DNA from: [Eubacterium] saphenum
GTDB lineage: Bacteria > Bacillota > Clostridia > Oscillospirales > Ruminococcaceae
DNA length: 12,185 nt
Direction: 5' to 3'
Assembly (NCBI GenBank): GCA_004555855.1
Contig: SFJQ01000046.1
Span: 1-12,185 of the forward strand
The notes below the pieces were generated by a model that worked only from the letters and a program-made list of their open reading frames with translations, searched no databases and had not been told where the DNA came from. The translations under genes and the position numbers were made by a program. Positions 6,958-12,185 of this stretch are shown piece by piece (within the stretch, counting starts at the first letter, position 1; each line of letters opens with the position of its first letter).

Positions 6958-7018
6958 ATATGTATAACCTCCGAATTTCTAAAATTAATGCGTTGAAAAA
7001 ATAAATGTCAAAAACAAA

Positions 7019-7033
7019 TATAATACTATTATA
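7019..7033. promoter_or_regulatory. 15-bp palindrome over the lon -10 box (candidate operator)
   Basis: TATAATA-C-TATTATA is a perfect inverted repeat covering the -10 box to the transcription start. It resembles Fur/PerR-type boxes in composition, but the core TATAAT half-sites are separated by 3 bp rather than 1, so it is not a canonical Per box. Regulation through it is inferred only from position and symmetry. Confidence 0.4.
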
Positions 7034-7056
7034 CAATATTTCAAGCTAATTTGCAA
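7028..7056 (-). promoter_or_regulatory. Sigma-A promoter of lon
   Basis: Reading the minus strand, TTGCAA (7056-7051), a 17-bp spacer and TATAAT (7033-7028). The predicted start is near 7021, leaving a leader of about 63 nt. A perfect 7-1-7 palindrome (7019-7033) covers the -10 box and start site. No terminator separates it from the upstream acyltransferase gene, so lon may also receive readthrough. Confidence 0.85.
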
Positions 7057-7086
7057 GACATAATATTCTGTCGATTTTCTGAGAAT

Positions 7087-7836
7087 TTAGTGGAAAATGA
7101 GTGAAAAAATGAGATAAACGACAGGTTGATGCAGGAGATAAATCCAAATCGTGTTTCTCCCGACAGCGGCAAGCCATCTGATGTGTACGGGATAGAAAAA
7201 TTTCGGGAGCGAGCCGTCTTTTGCCCAGATGCCGAAATAACTGCCCGCGAGGAACAAAAACAGCCACGGGAAAAGCGGGAAATAGTCCGAGGACACGAAA
7301 GAGCTGTTGTACAAACCGAACGGGAACAGCACGCCGATGTCGTATGCTTTTTGCGGGAGATACCACTCAAAAAGCCCGCCGATACCGATAAAACCGTTCT
7401 GAACATTCCACGTCAGCACAAAAAGCAGCGCGAAAATAATCATCCCGACAAGCGCCGGCAAATAATCGAGCAGCTTCTCGCACAGACCGAAAATCATCAT
7501 GGAAATTCCAAGAAAATGCAAAATGCCAAAGTTGACGGGAACGCTGCTGAAAAACGGCGTGACGAAGGTAATAATCATTCCGAGGAAGAAGCACTGCGCT
7601 CCGCGTTTTATGTTGTTTTGTGAGAAACGGCAGACCGTGCCGGAGATGAAGATAAACAGTCCCGCGAAGATGTCGCGGATTATGTTAAACCAGCTGTCAA
7701 AGAAAATCGGCACATCAACGCCGAAAATGAATTTCAGGTCGTACATCGCGTGATACACAACCATACAGAGTATCGCAAAACCGCGCAGCTCGTCAAGAAG
7801 TCCGACGCGTTTTGAGTTTGTTTTCAGATTACCCAT
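7087..7836 (-). CDS. DUF1624/HGSNAT-like membrane acyltransferase
   Basis: Integral membrane protein of 249 residues with about seven hydrophobic segments, matching the HGSNAT catalytic family (DUF1624), a relative of human heparan-alpha-glucosaminide N-acetyltransferase that moves acyl groups onto sugars across a membrane. Family marks are LLDELRGFAILCMVVYHAMYD near the N-terminus (13-33, with His29), LFIFISGTVCRFS (60-72), LHFLG (106-110), a LFPW motif (188-191) and GRNTIWIYLLHQP (226-238, His236). GAGAGGA lies 4 nt before the ATG. The bacterial substrate is unknown; a cell-wall or exopolysaccharide sugar is a guess. It is a single gene transcribed divergently from the dus operon and upstream of lon on the same strand. 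Confidence 0.85.
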   Translation of the reverse strand: MGNLKTNSKRVGLLDELRGFAILCMVVYHAMYDLKFIFGVDVPIFFDSWFNIIRDIFAGLFIFISGTVCRFSQNNIKRGAQCFFLGMIITFVTPFFSSVPVNFGILHFLGISMMIFGLCEKLLDYLPALVGMIIFALLFVLTWNVQNGFIGIGGLFEWYLPQKAYDIGVLFPFGLYNSSFVSSDYFPLFPWLFLFLAGSYFGIWAKDGSLPKFFYPVHIRWLAAVGRNTIWIYLLHQPVVYLIFSLIFH

Positions 7837-7874
7837 AAAATCCTCTCAATTATGTAAAAATATATATTCATTAT

Positions 7875-7903
7875 ATTGTATCACATTTTTCAAAAAAAAA
7901 CAA
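7875..7903 (-). promoter_or_regulatory. Probable promoter of the DUF1624 gene
   Basis: On the minus strand TTGTTT (7903-7898), a 17-bp spacer and TACAAT (7880-7875), preceded by TG at 7883-7882 as an extended -10. A second overlapping TATAAT (7875-7870) could serve instead. The leader is about 30 nt. Confidence 0.6.
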
Positions 7904-7910
7904 TAACCTC

Positions 7911-7939
7911 TTGAAAAAAAAATAAAAATATGTTAAAAT
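7911..7939 (+). promoter_or_regulatory. Promoter of the dus-DUF815-lipoprotein operon
   Basis: TTGAAA (7911-7916), a 17-bp spacer and TAAAAT (7934-7939), with TGT just before as an extended -10 (7931-7933). The predicted start is near 7946, leaving a leader of about 44 nt. It lies back to back with the DUF1624 promoter, the two -35 boxes being 7 bp apart. Confidence 0.8.
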
Positions 7940-7979
7940 AAATAGTTGATTGGAGAACAATTGAATTTTTCAGTAAAAC

Positions 7980-7985
7980 GGAGAG
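7980..7985 (+). promoter_or_regulatory. Ribosome binding site before overlapping ATG and GTG starts
   Basis: GGAGAG ends 4 nt before the GTG at 7990 that opens the dus frame. An out-of-frame ATG at 7988 is even closer and would make only MWNI before a stop at 8000-8002. Confidence 0.6.
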
Positions 7986-7989
7986 AAAT

Positions 7990-8961
7990 GTGGAATATAT
8001 AGAAATCGGCGGTGTGAAGATTGAAAAAACCGCTGCTTTAGCTCCGATGGCGAGCGTTGCCGACAGAGCGTACAGACTTATCGCGAAGCAGTTCGGAGCG
8101 GCTTATTGCGTTGGTGAAATGGCGTCGGCAAAGGGGCTTTGCTATAACGACAAGAAAACGGCTCAGCTGCTTTTGATGACCGATGGCGAAAGACCGGCAG
8201 CCGTGCAGCTTTTTGGCTCGGAGCCTGAGTTTATCGCAAAAGCCGTGAAAATTGCCGAGGAGTTTCACCCTGATATCATCGACTTGAACGCGGGTTGTCC
8301 GATGCCGAAAATCGTAAACAACGGCTCTGGGAGCGCGCTGATGAAAAATCCCGCGCTTTTCGGCGAGGTTGTTGAAGCGGCAGCTTCGGCGACAAAAATC
8401 CCTGTTACCGTTAAATTCAGAAGCGGCTGGGACGAGGACTCGGTAAATGCCGTGGAAATCGCGCAGATTGCCGAAAAAAACGGCGCGGCGGCGGTCTGCG
8501 TTCACCCGAGAACTCGAAATCAGCTTTATACGGGAAAATCCGATTGGAACGTGATAAAAGCCGTGAAAAACGCGGTGAAAATCCCCGTTATCGGGAGCGG
8601 CGACGTGACGAGCGTTTCGGATTGCGTGGAAATGTACGAAAAAACAGGCTGCGATTTGGTAATGATTGGAAGAGGCTCTTACGGCAGACCTTGGCTTTTC
8701 GGGCAAATCCGCGATTATTTCGAGGGAAAAACGCCGCGCAGTGAGCCTTCTCTTGAGGAAAAAATCGAGATTATGCGCCGGCACATCGCGCTTCTCATTG
8801 AGGATAAGGGCGAGAAAACCGGAATGAAAGAGGCGCGGCGGCAGGCTGCTTGGTATGTTCGTGGGATAAACGGCGCGGCAAAGCTGCGCGATGAGTTTTC
8901 AAAAATGAACACTTTCGGGGATTTTGAAAGAATGTTGAAAATAATTTCAGAGGTAAACTAA
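7990..8961 (+). CDS. dusB: tRNA-dihydrouridine synthase (DusB-like)
   Basis: FMN-dependent enzyme of 323 residues that reduces uridine to dihydrouridine in tRNA, using NADPH. The TIM-barrel opens with ALAPMASVADRAYR (16-29). The catalytic cysteine is Cys103 in DLNAGCPMPK, and the GSGSALM motif (112-118) follows. CVHPRTRNQLYTGKSDW (about 175-191) carries the conserved HxRT region. IGSGDV and MIGRGSYGRPWLF mark the phosphate-binding end for FMN. A C-terminal helical tRNA-binding domain starts near 245 and contains EARRQAAWYVRG. The first codon is GTG (7990), the only in-frame start placed correctly after GGAGAG. It is the first gene of an operon, and its end overlaps the ribosome binding site of the next gene. 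Assignment to DusB rather than another Dus subgroup rests on overall pattern. Confidence 0.95.
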   Translation: MEYIEIGGVKIEKTAALAPMASVADRAYRLIAKQFGAAYCVGEMASAKGLCYNDKKTAQLLLMTDGERPAAVQLFGSEPEFIAKAVKIAEEFHPDIIDLNAGCPMPKIVNNGSGSALMKNPALFGEVVEAAASATKIPVTVKFRSGWDEDSVNAVEIAQIAEKNGAAAVCVHPRTRNQLYTGKSDWNVIKAVKNAVKIPVIGSGDVTSVSDCVEMYEKTGCDLVMIGRGSYGRPWLFGQIRDYFEGKTPRSEPSLEEKIEIMRRHIALLIEDKGEKTGMKEARRQAAWYVRGINGAAKLRDEFSKMNTFGDFERMLKIISEVN

Positions 8962-8962
8962 A

Positions 8963-10111
8963 ATGAACTTGGCAAAGCTAAAATCTTTCTGCGCTTTCAA
9001 TGTTAAGGACGATGTTCTGCTCACGGATTTTTATTGCTGCGGGTGCGGAAACGCCGAGGATTACTACTCGGATATCGTGAACATTCTGCTGGAAAAAGGG
9101 CAGACGCTCGGCGAGTATTTACACGATTTGTTGGTTTATTCAGACTCGCCGCTTGTGGCTAAATGTGCAAAAGAACGCACAACCGCGCTTGTAAAGGCGA
9201 TTGAGTACGATTTGAGCGTAATCAAGGAGCTTGTTTCGCTCTCGTCCGAGCAGTTTCGCGAAACGCTTTCGGACAGCGAAATTCTCCGCGAAATGCCCGC
9301 CTACGATAACGGAAAATTCGATTTTGACGCGGATTATTTCATCGACTTCGCGCAGAAAAACGGAACGGGAATTTTCGCGAAATACCGCGCGTTCTCGTTT
9401 GACGGCGAACTCAAGCCGATATTTAAGACCGACAGCGTAACGCTTGCGGATTTAAAAAACTATGAGGTTCAGCGCAATCAGGTTGTCGAGAACACGCTTT
9501 GCTTCTTGCGAAACCAGCCCGCGCAGAATGTTCTGCTTTACGGCGACCGCGGCACGGGCAAATCCTCGACGGTAAAGGCGATTTTCAACGAGTTCAAGGA
9601 ACTGCGAATGGTTGAGGTTTCGCGAAATGATATAAACGAGCTTCCCGAGTTGTTCGAGAAACTCGGCAAAATCGATATGAAATTCATCGTGACCATCGAC
9701 GACCTCTCGTTTGCCGAGAACGACGACCGTTTCGGCACGCTGAAAGCGGTTCTGGACGGCTCGCTTGCGCTTAAACCCGAAAATATCCTGATTTACGCAA
9801 CGACAAACCGCCGCAAAATCGTCCGTGAAACCGTTGCCGACCGCGAGATTTCAGGCGCGGACGCGATTGATGAAAGTATGTCGCTCTCGGACAGATTCGG
9901 GCTTTTTGTGACGTTTATGCGCCCCGACAAGCAGATTTACCTCGATATCGTGAAAAAGCTCGCCGAGGATATGAGGATAGAAATTCCCGAGGAACAGCTT
10001 TTCGCTGCGGCGGAGCGTTTCTCGACAAGGAGAGGCGGGCGCTCGCCGAGAGTTGCAAAGCAGTTTGTGGATTGGCTTAAAGGCAGAATTGAGCTTAATT
10101 TGGAGTACTGA
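8963..10111 (+). CDS. DUF815-family AAA+ ATPase
   Basis: Predicted cytosolic P-loop ATPase of 382 residues; the family (DUF815) is widespread but its function is not established. The N-terminal 150 residues are variable and hold a Cys cluster, FYCCGCGN (23-30). The ATPase core has Walker A YGDRGTGKSS (193-202), Walker B FIVTIDDLSF (241-250), sensor 1 TTNRR (280-284), the arginine-finger region LSDRFGL (308-314) and a sensor 2 arginine in RSPRVAKQF (360-368). All key residues are present. The ATG lies 1 nt after the dus stop, and its AGAGGT is inside the end of dus, so translation is likely coupled. Its role in a tRNA-modification context is unknown; shared transcription is the only link I can show. 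Confidence 0.93.
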   Translation: MNLAKLKSFCAFNVKDDVLLTDFYCCGCGNAEDYYSDIVNILLEKGQTLGEYLHDLLVYSDSPLVAKCAKERTTALVKAIEYDLSVIKELVSLSSEQFRETLSDSEILREMPAYDNGKFDFDADYFIDFAQKNGTGIFAKYRAFSFDGELKPIFKTDSVTLADLKNYEVQRNQVVENTLCFLRNQPAQNVLLYGDRGTGKSSTVKAIFNEFKELRMVEVSRNDINELPELFEKLGKIDMKFIVTIDDLSFAENDDRFGTLKAVLDGSLALKPENILIYATTNRRKIVRETVADREISGADAIDESMSLSDRFGLFVTFMRPDKQIYLDIVKKLAEDMRIEIPEEQLFAAAERFSTRRGGRSPRVAKQFVDWLKGRIELNLEY

Positions 10112-10113
10112 TT

Positions 10114-11004
10114 ATGTCACTAAACTTGAAGAAATTCGTTTGCACAGCGCTTTTGGGAGTGTTTCTTCTGAGCGGCTGCGAATCGGAGCAGCAAATCCCC
10201 TCGGAAATCTCGGTTTCCGAAACAACCGAGATTGACGAAAATCAGCCGTTTCCTGCGATAAGCTGCGGGGTAAAGCTTGAAAAAGCGGTTGAGAAAGCGG
10301 TTTCGCTGTCGCCGGCAGTAACCGAAATAATCTGCGAAATCGGCTTTCAGAGCAGGCTCGTGGGAGTGAGCGACTACTGCGATTATCCAGAAAATCTCTC
10401 GCTGAAAACGCTTGGCAGCACGGAAAACCCTGACTTGGACGGGATAATAAAACTGAAGCCCGACGCGGTTTTCACGCTGTCGCTGTTGTCGGAGAGGGAG
10501 ATTTACAAGCTAAATCAGGCGGGAATTAAGGTTCTCACGCCGAAAGCTCCGCAAAATCTTGAGGAGTACAGCGCGCTGTACAAGGAAATTTCGGCGGCAT
10601 TTTACGGAAACGAGCTTACCGGCTCGCAGAAAGGCGAAACGAAAGCGCTTGAAACGGCGAAACGCGCTCGTGCAAAGCTCGAGGACGCGGCGAAAAACGT
10701 CAAAACGGAGAGCTTTGTTTACGTCACCGAGAAGCTGACTGTCGCCGGCTCGGACACGTTTGAAAGCGCTGTCCTGAGCCTCACGGGCGAAAATTTGTGC
10801 AAGTCCGAGGGGTACGTTTCGGCGGAAAGCGTTCAGCCCGCGTACATAATCGCGTCGGACAAGCTGTCCTACGATACGCTTGCTTTTGACGACGTTTTTG
10901 CGGCGATGATTTACAACGGCGCGAAGGTTGTTTTCGTAAACTCGGCGCGATTTGAGCGGCCGTCCGAGAGAACAGCGGAGGTTTTCACAAAGTTAACCGA
11001 ATAA
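10114..11004 (+). CDS. BtuF/FhuD-like substrate-binding lipoprotein (orphan)
   Basis: Predicted lipid-anchored extracellular binding protein of 296 residues, of the periplasmic-binding fold used for iron-siderophore, haem and cobalamin uptake (PF01497 type). The signal peptide ends in the lipobox LLSGC with Cys22 as lipidation site, followed by an acidic Ser/Thr/Glu-rich linker. The first lobe shows SLSPAVTEIICEIG (64-77), GVSDYCDYP (84-92) and IIKLKPDAVFT (111-121). A long helix joins the lobes near 165-195, and the second lobe runs to the end. The ATG is 2 nt after the DUF815 stop, with TGGAG 8 nt upstream. No permease or ATPase gene of an ABC importer lies nearby, so it either serves a system elsewhere or has another role. 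The ligand is unknown. Confidence 0.88.
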   Translation: MSLNLKKFVCTALLGVFLLSGCESEQQIPSEISVSETTEIDENQPFPAISCGVKLEKAVEKAVSLSPAVTEIICEIGFQSRLVGVSDYCDYPENLSLKTLGSTENPDLDGIIKLKPDAVFTLSLLSEREIYKLNQAGIKVLTPKAPQNLEEYSALYKEISAAFYGNELTGSQKGETKALETAKRARAKLEDAAKNVKTESFVYVTEKLTVAGSDTFESAVLSLTGENLCKSEGYVSAESVQPAYIIASDKLSYDTLAFDDVFAAMIYNGAKVVFVNSARFERPSERTAEVFTKLTE

Positions 11005-11009
11005 AAAAG

Positions 11010-11043
11010 CGCCTTTCTCTTGAACAGGGAAAGGCGTTTTGTT
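11010..11043. terminator. Bidirectional terminator between the dus operon and pdaA
   Basis: Eight Watson-Crick pairs, CGCCTTTC (11010-11017) with GAAAGGCG (11029-11036), extended by three inner pairs around a TGAAC loop. The plus-strand tail is TTTTGTTT and the minus-strand tail starts CTTTTTTATT. It terminates both convergent units. Confidence 0.9.
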
Positions 11044-11810
11044 TACATCGGCGTGATTATATAGCCGTTTTCGTGCCAGTAGTCGATAACTTTCGGCAAA
11101 ATCTCAGCGTTGGTTTTGGAAACCGCGTGCAGAAGATAAACCGCGCCGTTGTGCGTTTTTGAGGTGATTTTGTCGTAAGCGGCAGTCGGCTCGGGCTGGT
11201 TTTCGGTGAGCCAGTCCTGATAAGCGAAGCTCCAGAGAACCGTGGTGTAGCCAAGCTCCTTTGCACACGCAAGAACGCGCTCGGAGAACTCGCCCTTCGG
11301 CGGGCGCATAACGTACATCTCATAGCCGAAATTCTTCGAGATATAGTTGTGGAGCTGCATTATCTCGTTGTACAAGTCCTCGTTTGAACATTCGGGCAGG
11401 GAAGGGTGGCTGTACGAGTGATTTCCGACGGTGTGTCCATCGGCAATCATTCGCTTAATCAGACCGGGATTTTTCTCGGCATAATCCTGCGTGATGAAGA
11501 AGGTTGCCTTCGCGCCTTTTGAAGCGAGAGTGTCGAGAATTTTCTCCGTATAACCGTTTTCATAGCCCTCGTCAAACGTCAGCCAAAGCCGCTTGTTTTC
11601 CGCTTCGCCGATAAAAAGCGAGTTCATATCGCCGTACTGCTTCTGCGCGCTTATCGCCCCAAGCGGACGATTCATCGAGTCGGTGTCGTTTCCCACGCCG
11701 TATGTGATTTTTTTGTTGTCATAATCGCTGAGATATGAGTAGGGCGCCTGCGCGAACGCGATTTTTCCCGTCAAAACAACGGTTAAAAGCGCCGAAATCA
11801 TTTTTTTCAT
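11043..11810 (-). CDS. pdaA: Polysaccharide deacetylase PdaA-type (muramic delta-lactam)
   Basis: Exported NodB-type deacetylase of 255 residues. In B. subtilis PdaA removes the acetyl group from muramic acid and helps form the delta-lactam of spore cortex, which is needed for germination. The start is ATG 11810, after GAAAGG and a 10-nt spacer; the frame is open to 11888 but lacks a ribosome binding site there. Residues 1-20 form a signal peptide ending in AFAQA. Motifs are LTFDEGYENGYT (77-88, catalytic Asp80 with metal Asp/His set), the metal pair His131 and His135 in NHSYSH, MRPPKGEFSERVL (168-180), LWSFAYQDW (192-200) and LLHAVSKTNAE (226-236, His228). These match PdaA better than general chitin deacetylases, including the SKxNAE stretch. 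It points to a spore former. A sigma-G promoter was not evident. Confidence 0.9.
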   Translation of the reverse strand: MKKMISALLTVVLTGKIAFAQAPYSYLSDYDNKKITYGVGNDTDSMNRPLGAISAQKQYGDMNSLFIGEAENKRLWLTFDEGYENGYTEKILDTLASKGAKATFFITQDYAEKNPGLIKRMIADGHTVGNHSYSHPSLPECSNEDLYNEIMQLHNYISKNFGYEMYVMRPPKGEFSERVLACAKELGYTTVLWSFAYQDWLTENQPEPTAAYDKITSKTHNGAVYLLHAVSKTNAEILPKVIDYWHENGYIITPM

Positions 11811-11922
11811 TTCAATCAATCCTTTCGCCGATATTGTTCTCAAGAGTGCATTTTTTATTGCAAAAAGATTATTGTAAATATGTTGCATAAAAAATGACGT
11901 AAAGTTTTGTATAAATTTACGA

Positions 11923-11951
11923 ATTATAATAGCAATTATGTACTTGATTAA
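11923..11951 (-). promoter_or_regulatory. Possible promoter of pdaA
   Basis: On the minus strand TATAAT (11928-11923) with a weak TTAATC (11951-11946) and a 17-bp spacer. The leader would be about 105 nt. The -35 region overlaps that of the divergent promoter. No sequence close to the sigma-G consensus was found upstream of pdaA, so the true promoter may differ. Confidence 0.35.
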
Positions 11952-11972
11952 ATCGTAAAAATATGGTAAAAT
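11944..11972 (+). promoter_or_regulatory. Promoter of the DHH phosphoesterase gene
   Basis: TTGATT (11944-11949), a 17-bp spacer and TAAAAT (11967-11972), with TGG just before (11964-11966) as an extended -10. The predicted start is near 11979 and the leader is about 54 nt. The layout is nearly the same as that of the dus promoter. Confidence 0.8.
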
Positions 11973-11988
11973 AATAGTAATAATGCAG

Positions 11989-12004
11989 ATGTATGTAAAT
12001 ACAT
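11989..12004 (+). promoter_or_regulatory. Palindrome in the leader of the DHH gene
   Basis: ATGTAT-GTAA-ATACAT is a perfect 6-4-6 inverted repeat at about +11 to +26 from the predicted transcript start. It could be a weak RNA hairpin or an operator; nothing shows which. Confidence 0.35.
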
Positions 12005-12032
12005 AAAAATGAAAGGGTAAGGGGAGCCGCTT

Positions 12033-12185
12033 ATGTCGCAGAAATTAAGCGAACTCATCGACCTGCTTAAAGGTCATCGCGTTTATATACAAACGCACAA
12101 TTTTCCCGATCCGGACGCGATTGCAAGCGCTTATGGACTTCAGGTGCTGCTGGGGAAATTCAAGAAAAAAACCGTTATATGTCAT
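12033..12185 (+). CDS. DHH-family phosphoesterase, N-terminal fragment
   Basis: First 51 codons of a gene cut by the window end. The ATG at 12033 follows AAGGGGAG (12019-12026) by 6 nt. Residues 18-40 read YIQTHNFPDPDAIASAYGLQVLL, the first metal-binding motif of DHH phosphoesterases (THxxPDPDAIASA), where the Asp residues bind manganese. Family members include the nanoRNase/pAp phosphatase NrnA and cyclic-dinucleotide phosphodiesterases. The fragment ends before the DHH motif proper and the DHHA1 domain, so which subgroup it belongs to cannot be decided. It is transcribed divergently from pdaA. Confidence 0.88.
   Translation, partial: MSQKLSELIDLLKGHRVYIQTHNFPDPDAIASAYGLQVLLGKFKKKTVICH

Noticed and set aside
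7019..7033. PerR or Fur box at the lon promoter.
   Set aside because: The half-sites TATAAT and ATTATA are 3 bp apart, not 1, so it does not match the 7-1-7 Per or Fur consensus; kept only as an unspecified palindrome.
8038..8784. 248-codon minus-strand open frame inside dus.
   Set aside because: It is antisense to a clear dus gene, Arg/His-rich in the way of shadow translations, and has no recognisable motif.
11811..11888. 26-residue N-terminal extension of the PdaA-type protein.
   Set aside because: It would bury the signal peptide, and a ribosome binding site is placed correctly for the ATG at 11810.

Overview
The window looks like ordinary core chromosome of a low-to-mid GC, Gram-positive, spore-forming Clostridia member, probably of the Oscillospiraceae/Ruminococcus type. 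Supporting signs are a PdaA-type cortex deacetylase, a phosphofructokinase with the PPi-type active site, a lon-engB neighbourhood like that of Firmicutes, strong G-rich Shine-Dalgarno sites, GTG and TTG starts, sigma-A promoters close to consensus, and AT-rich gaps between GC-richer genes. The genus is inference. I see no phage, transposon, CRISPR, tRNA or rRNA, and no stretch above 300 bases without a gene.

Layout. Positions 1-1023 hold a TetR-family regulator (+) behind a near-perfect promoter, convergent on a 98-residue polyampholytic protein of unknown function (-, TTG start); a hairpin terminator lies between them. A PPi-type 6-phosphofructokinase gene (+, 1178-2404) follows, with its own promoter and a leader hairpin touching its ribosome binding site. 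From 2453 to 6957 the minus strand carries lon, a GNAT acetyltransferase, engB and a Ca2+/Na+ (cation) antiporter, in that transcription order. A strong terminator sits directly after lon and runs into the GNAT ribosome binding site. Upstream of lon is a minus-strand DUF1624/HGSNAT-type membrane acyltransferase (7087-7836).

Divergent from that acyltransferase is a tight plus-strand operon: a tRNA-dihydrouridine synthase with a GTG start, a DUF815 AAA+ ATPase starting 1 nt after it, and a BtuF/FhuD-like lipoprotein 2 nt further on with no transporter beside it. It ends in a terminator shared with the convergent pdaA (11043-11810, -). A divergent regulatory gap then leads to the first 51 codons of a DHH phosphoesterase, cut by the window end.

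The genes do not form one pathway. They cover glycolysis, proteolysis, ribosome assembly, ion exchange, tRNA modification and the spore cortex. I found no convincing new multi-gene system. The items most worth a second look are regulatory: a dyad around the -10 box shared by the tetR and lon promoters, the lon terminator merged with the next gene's ribosome binding site, and the pfp leader hairpin. The unknown 98-residue protein and the orphan binding lipoprotein in the dus/DUF815 operon are the most interesting genes.
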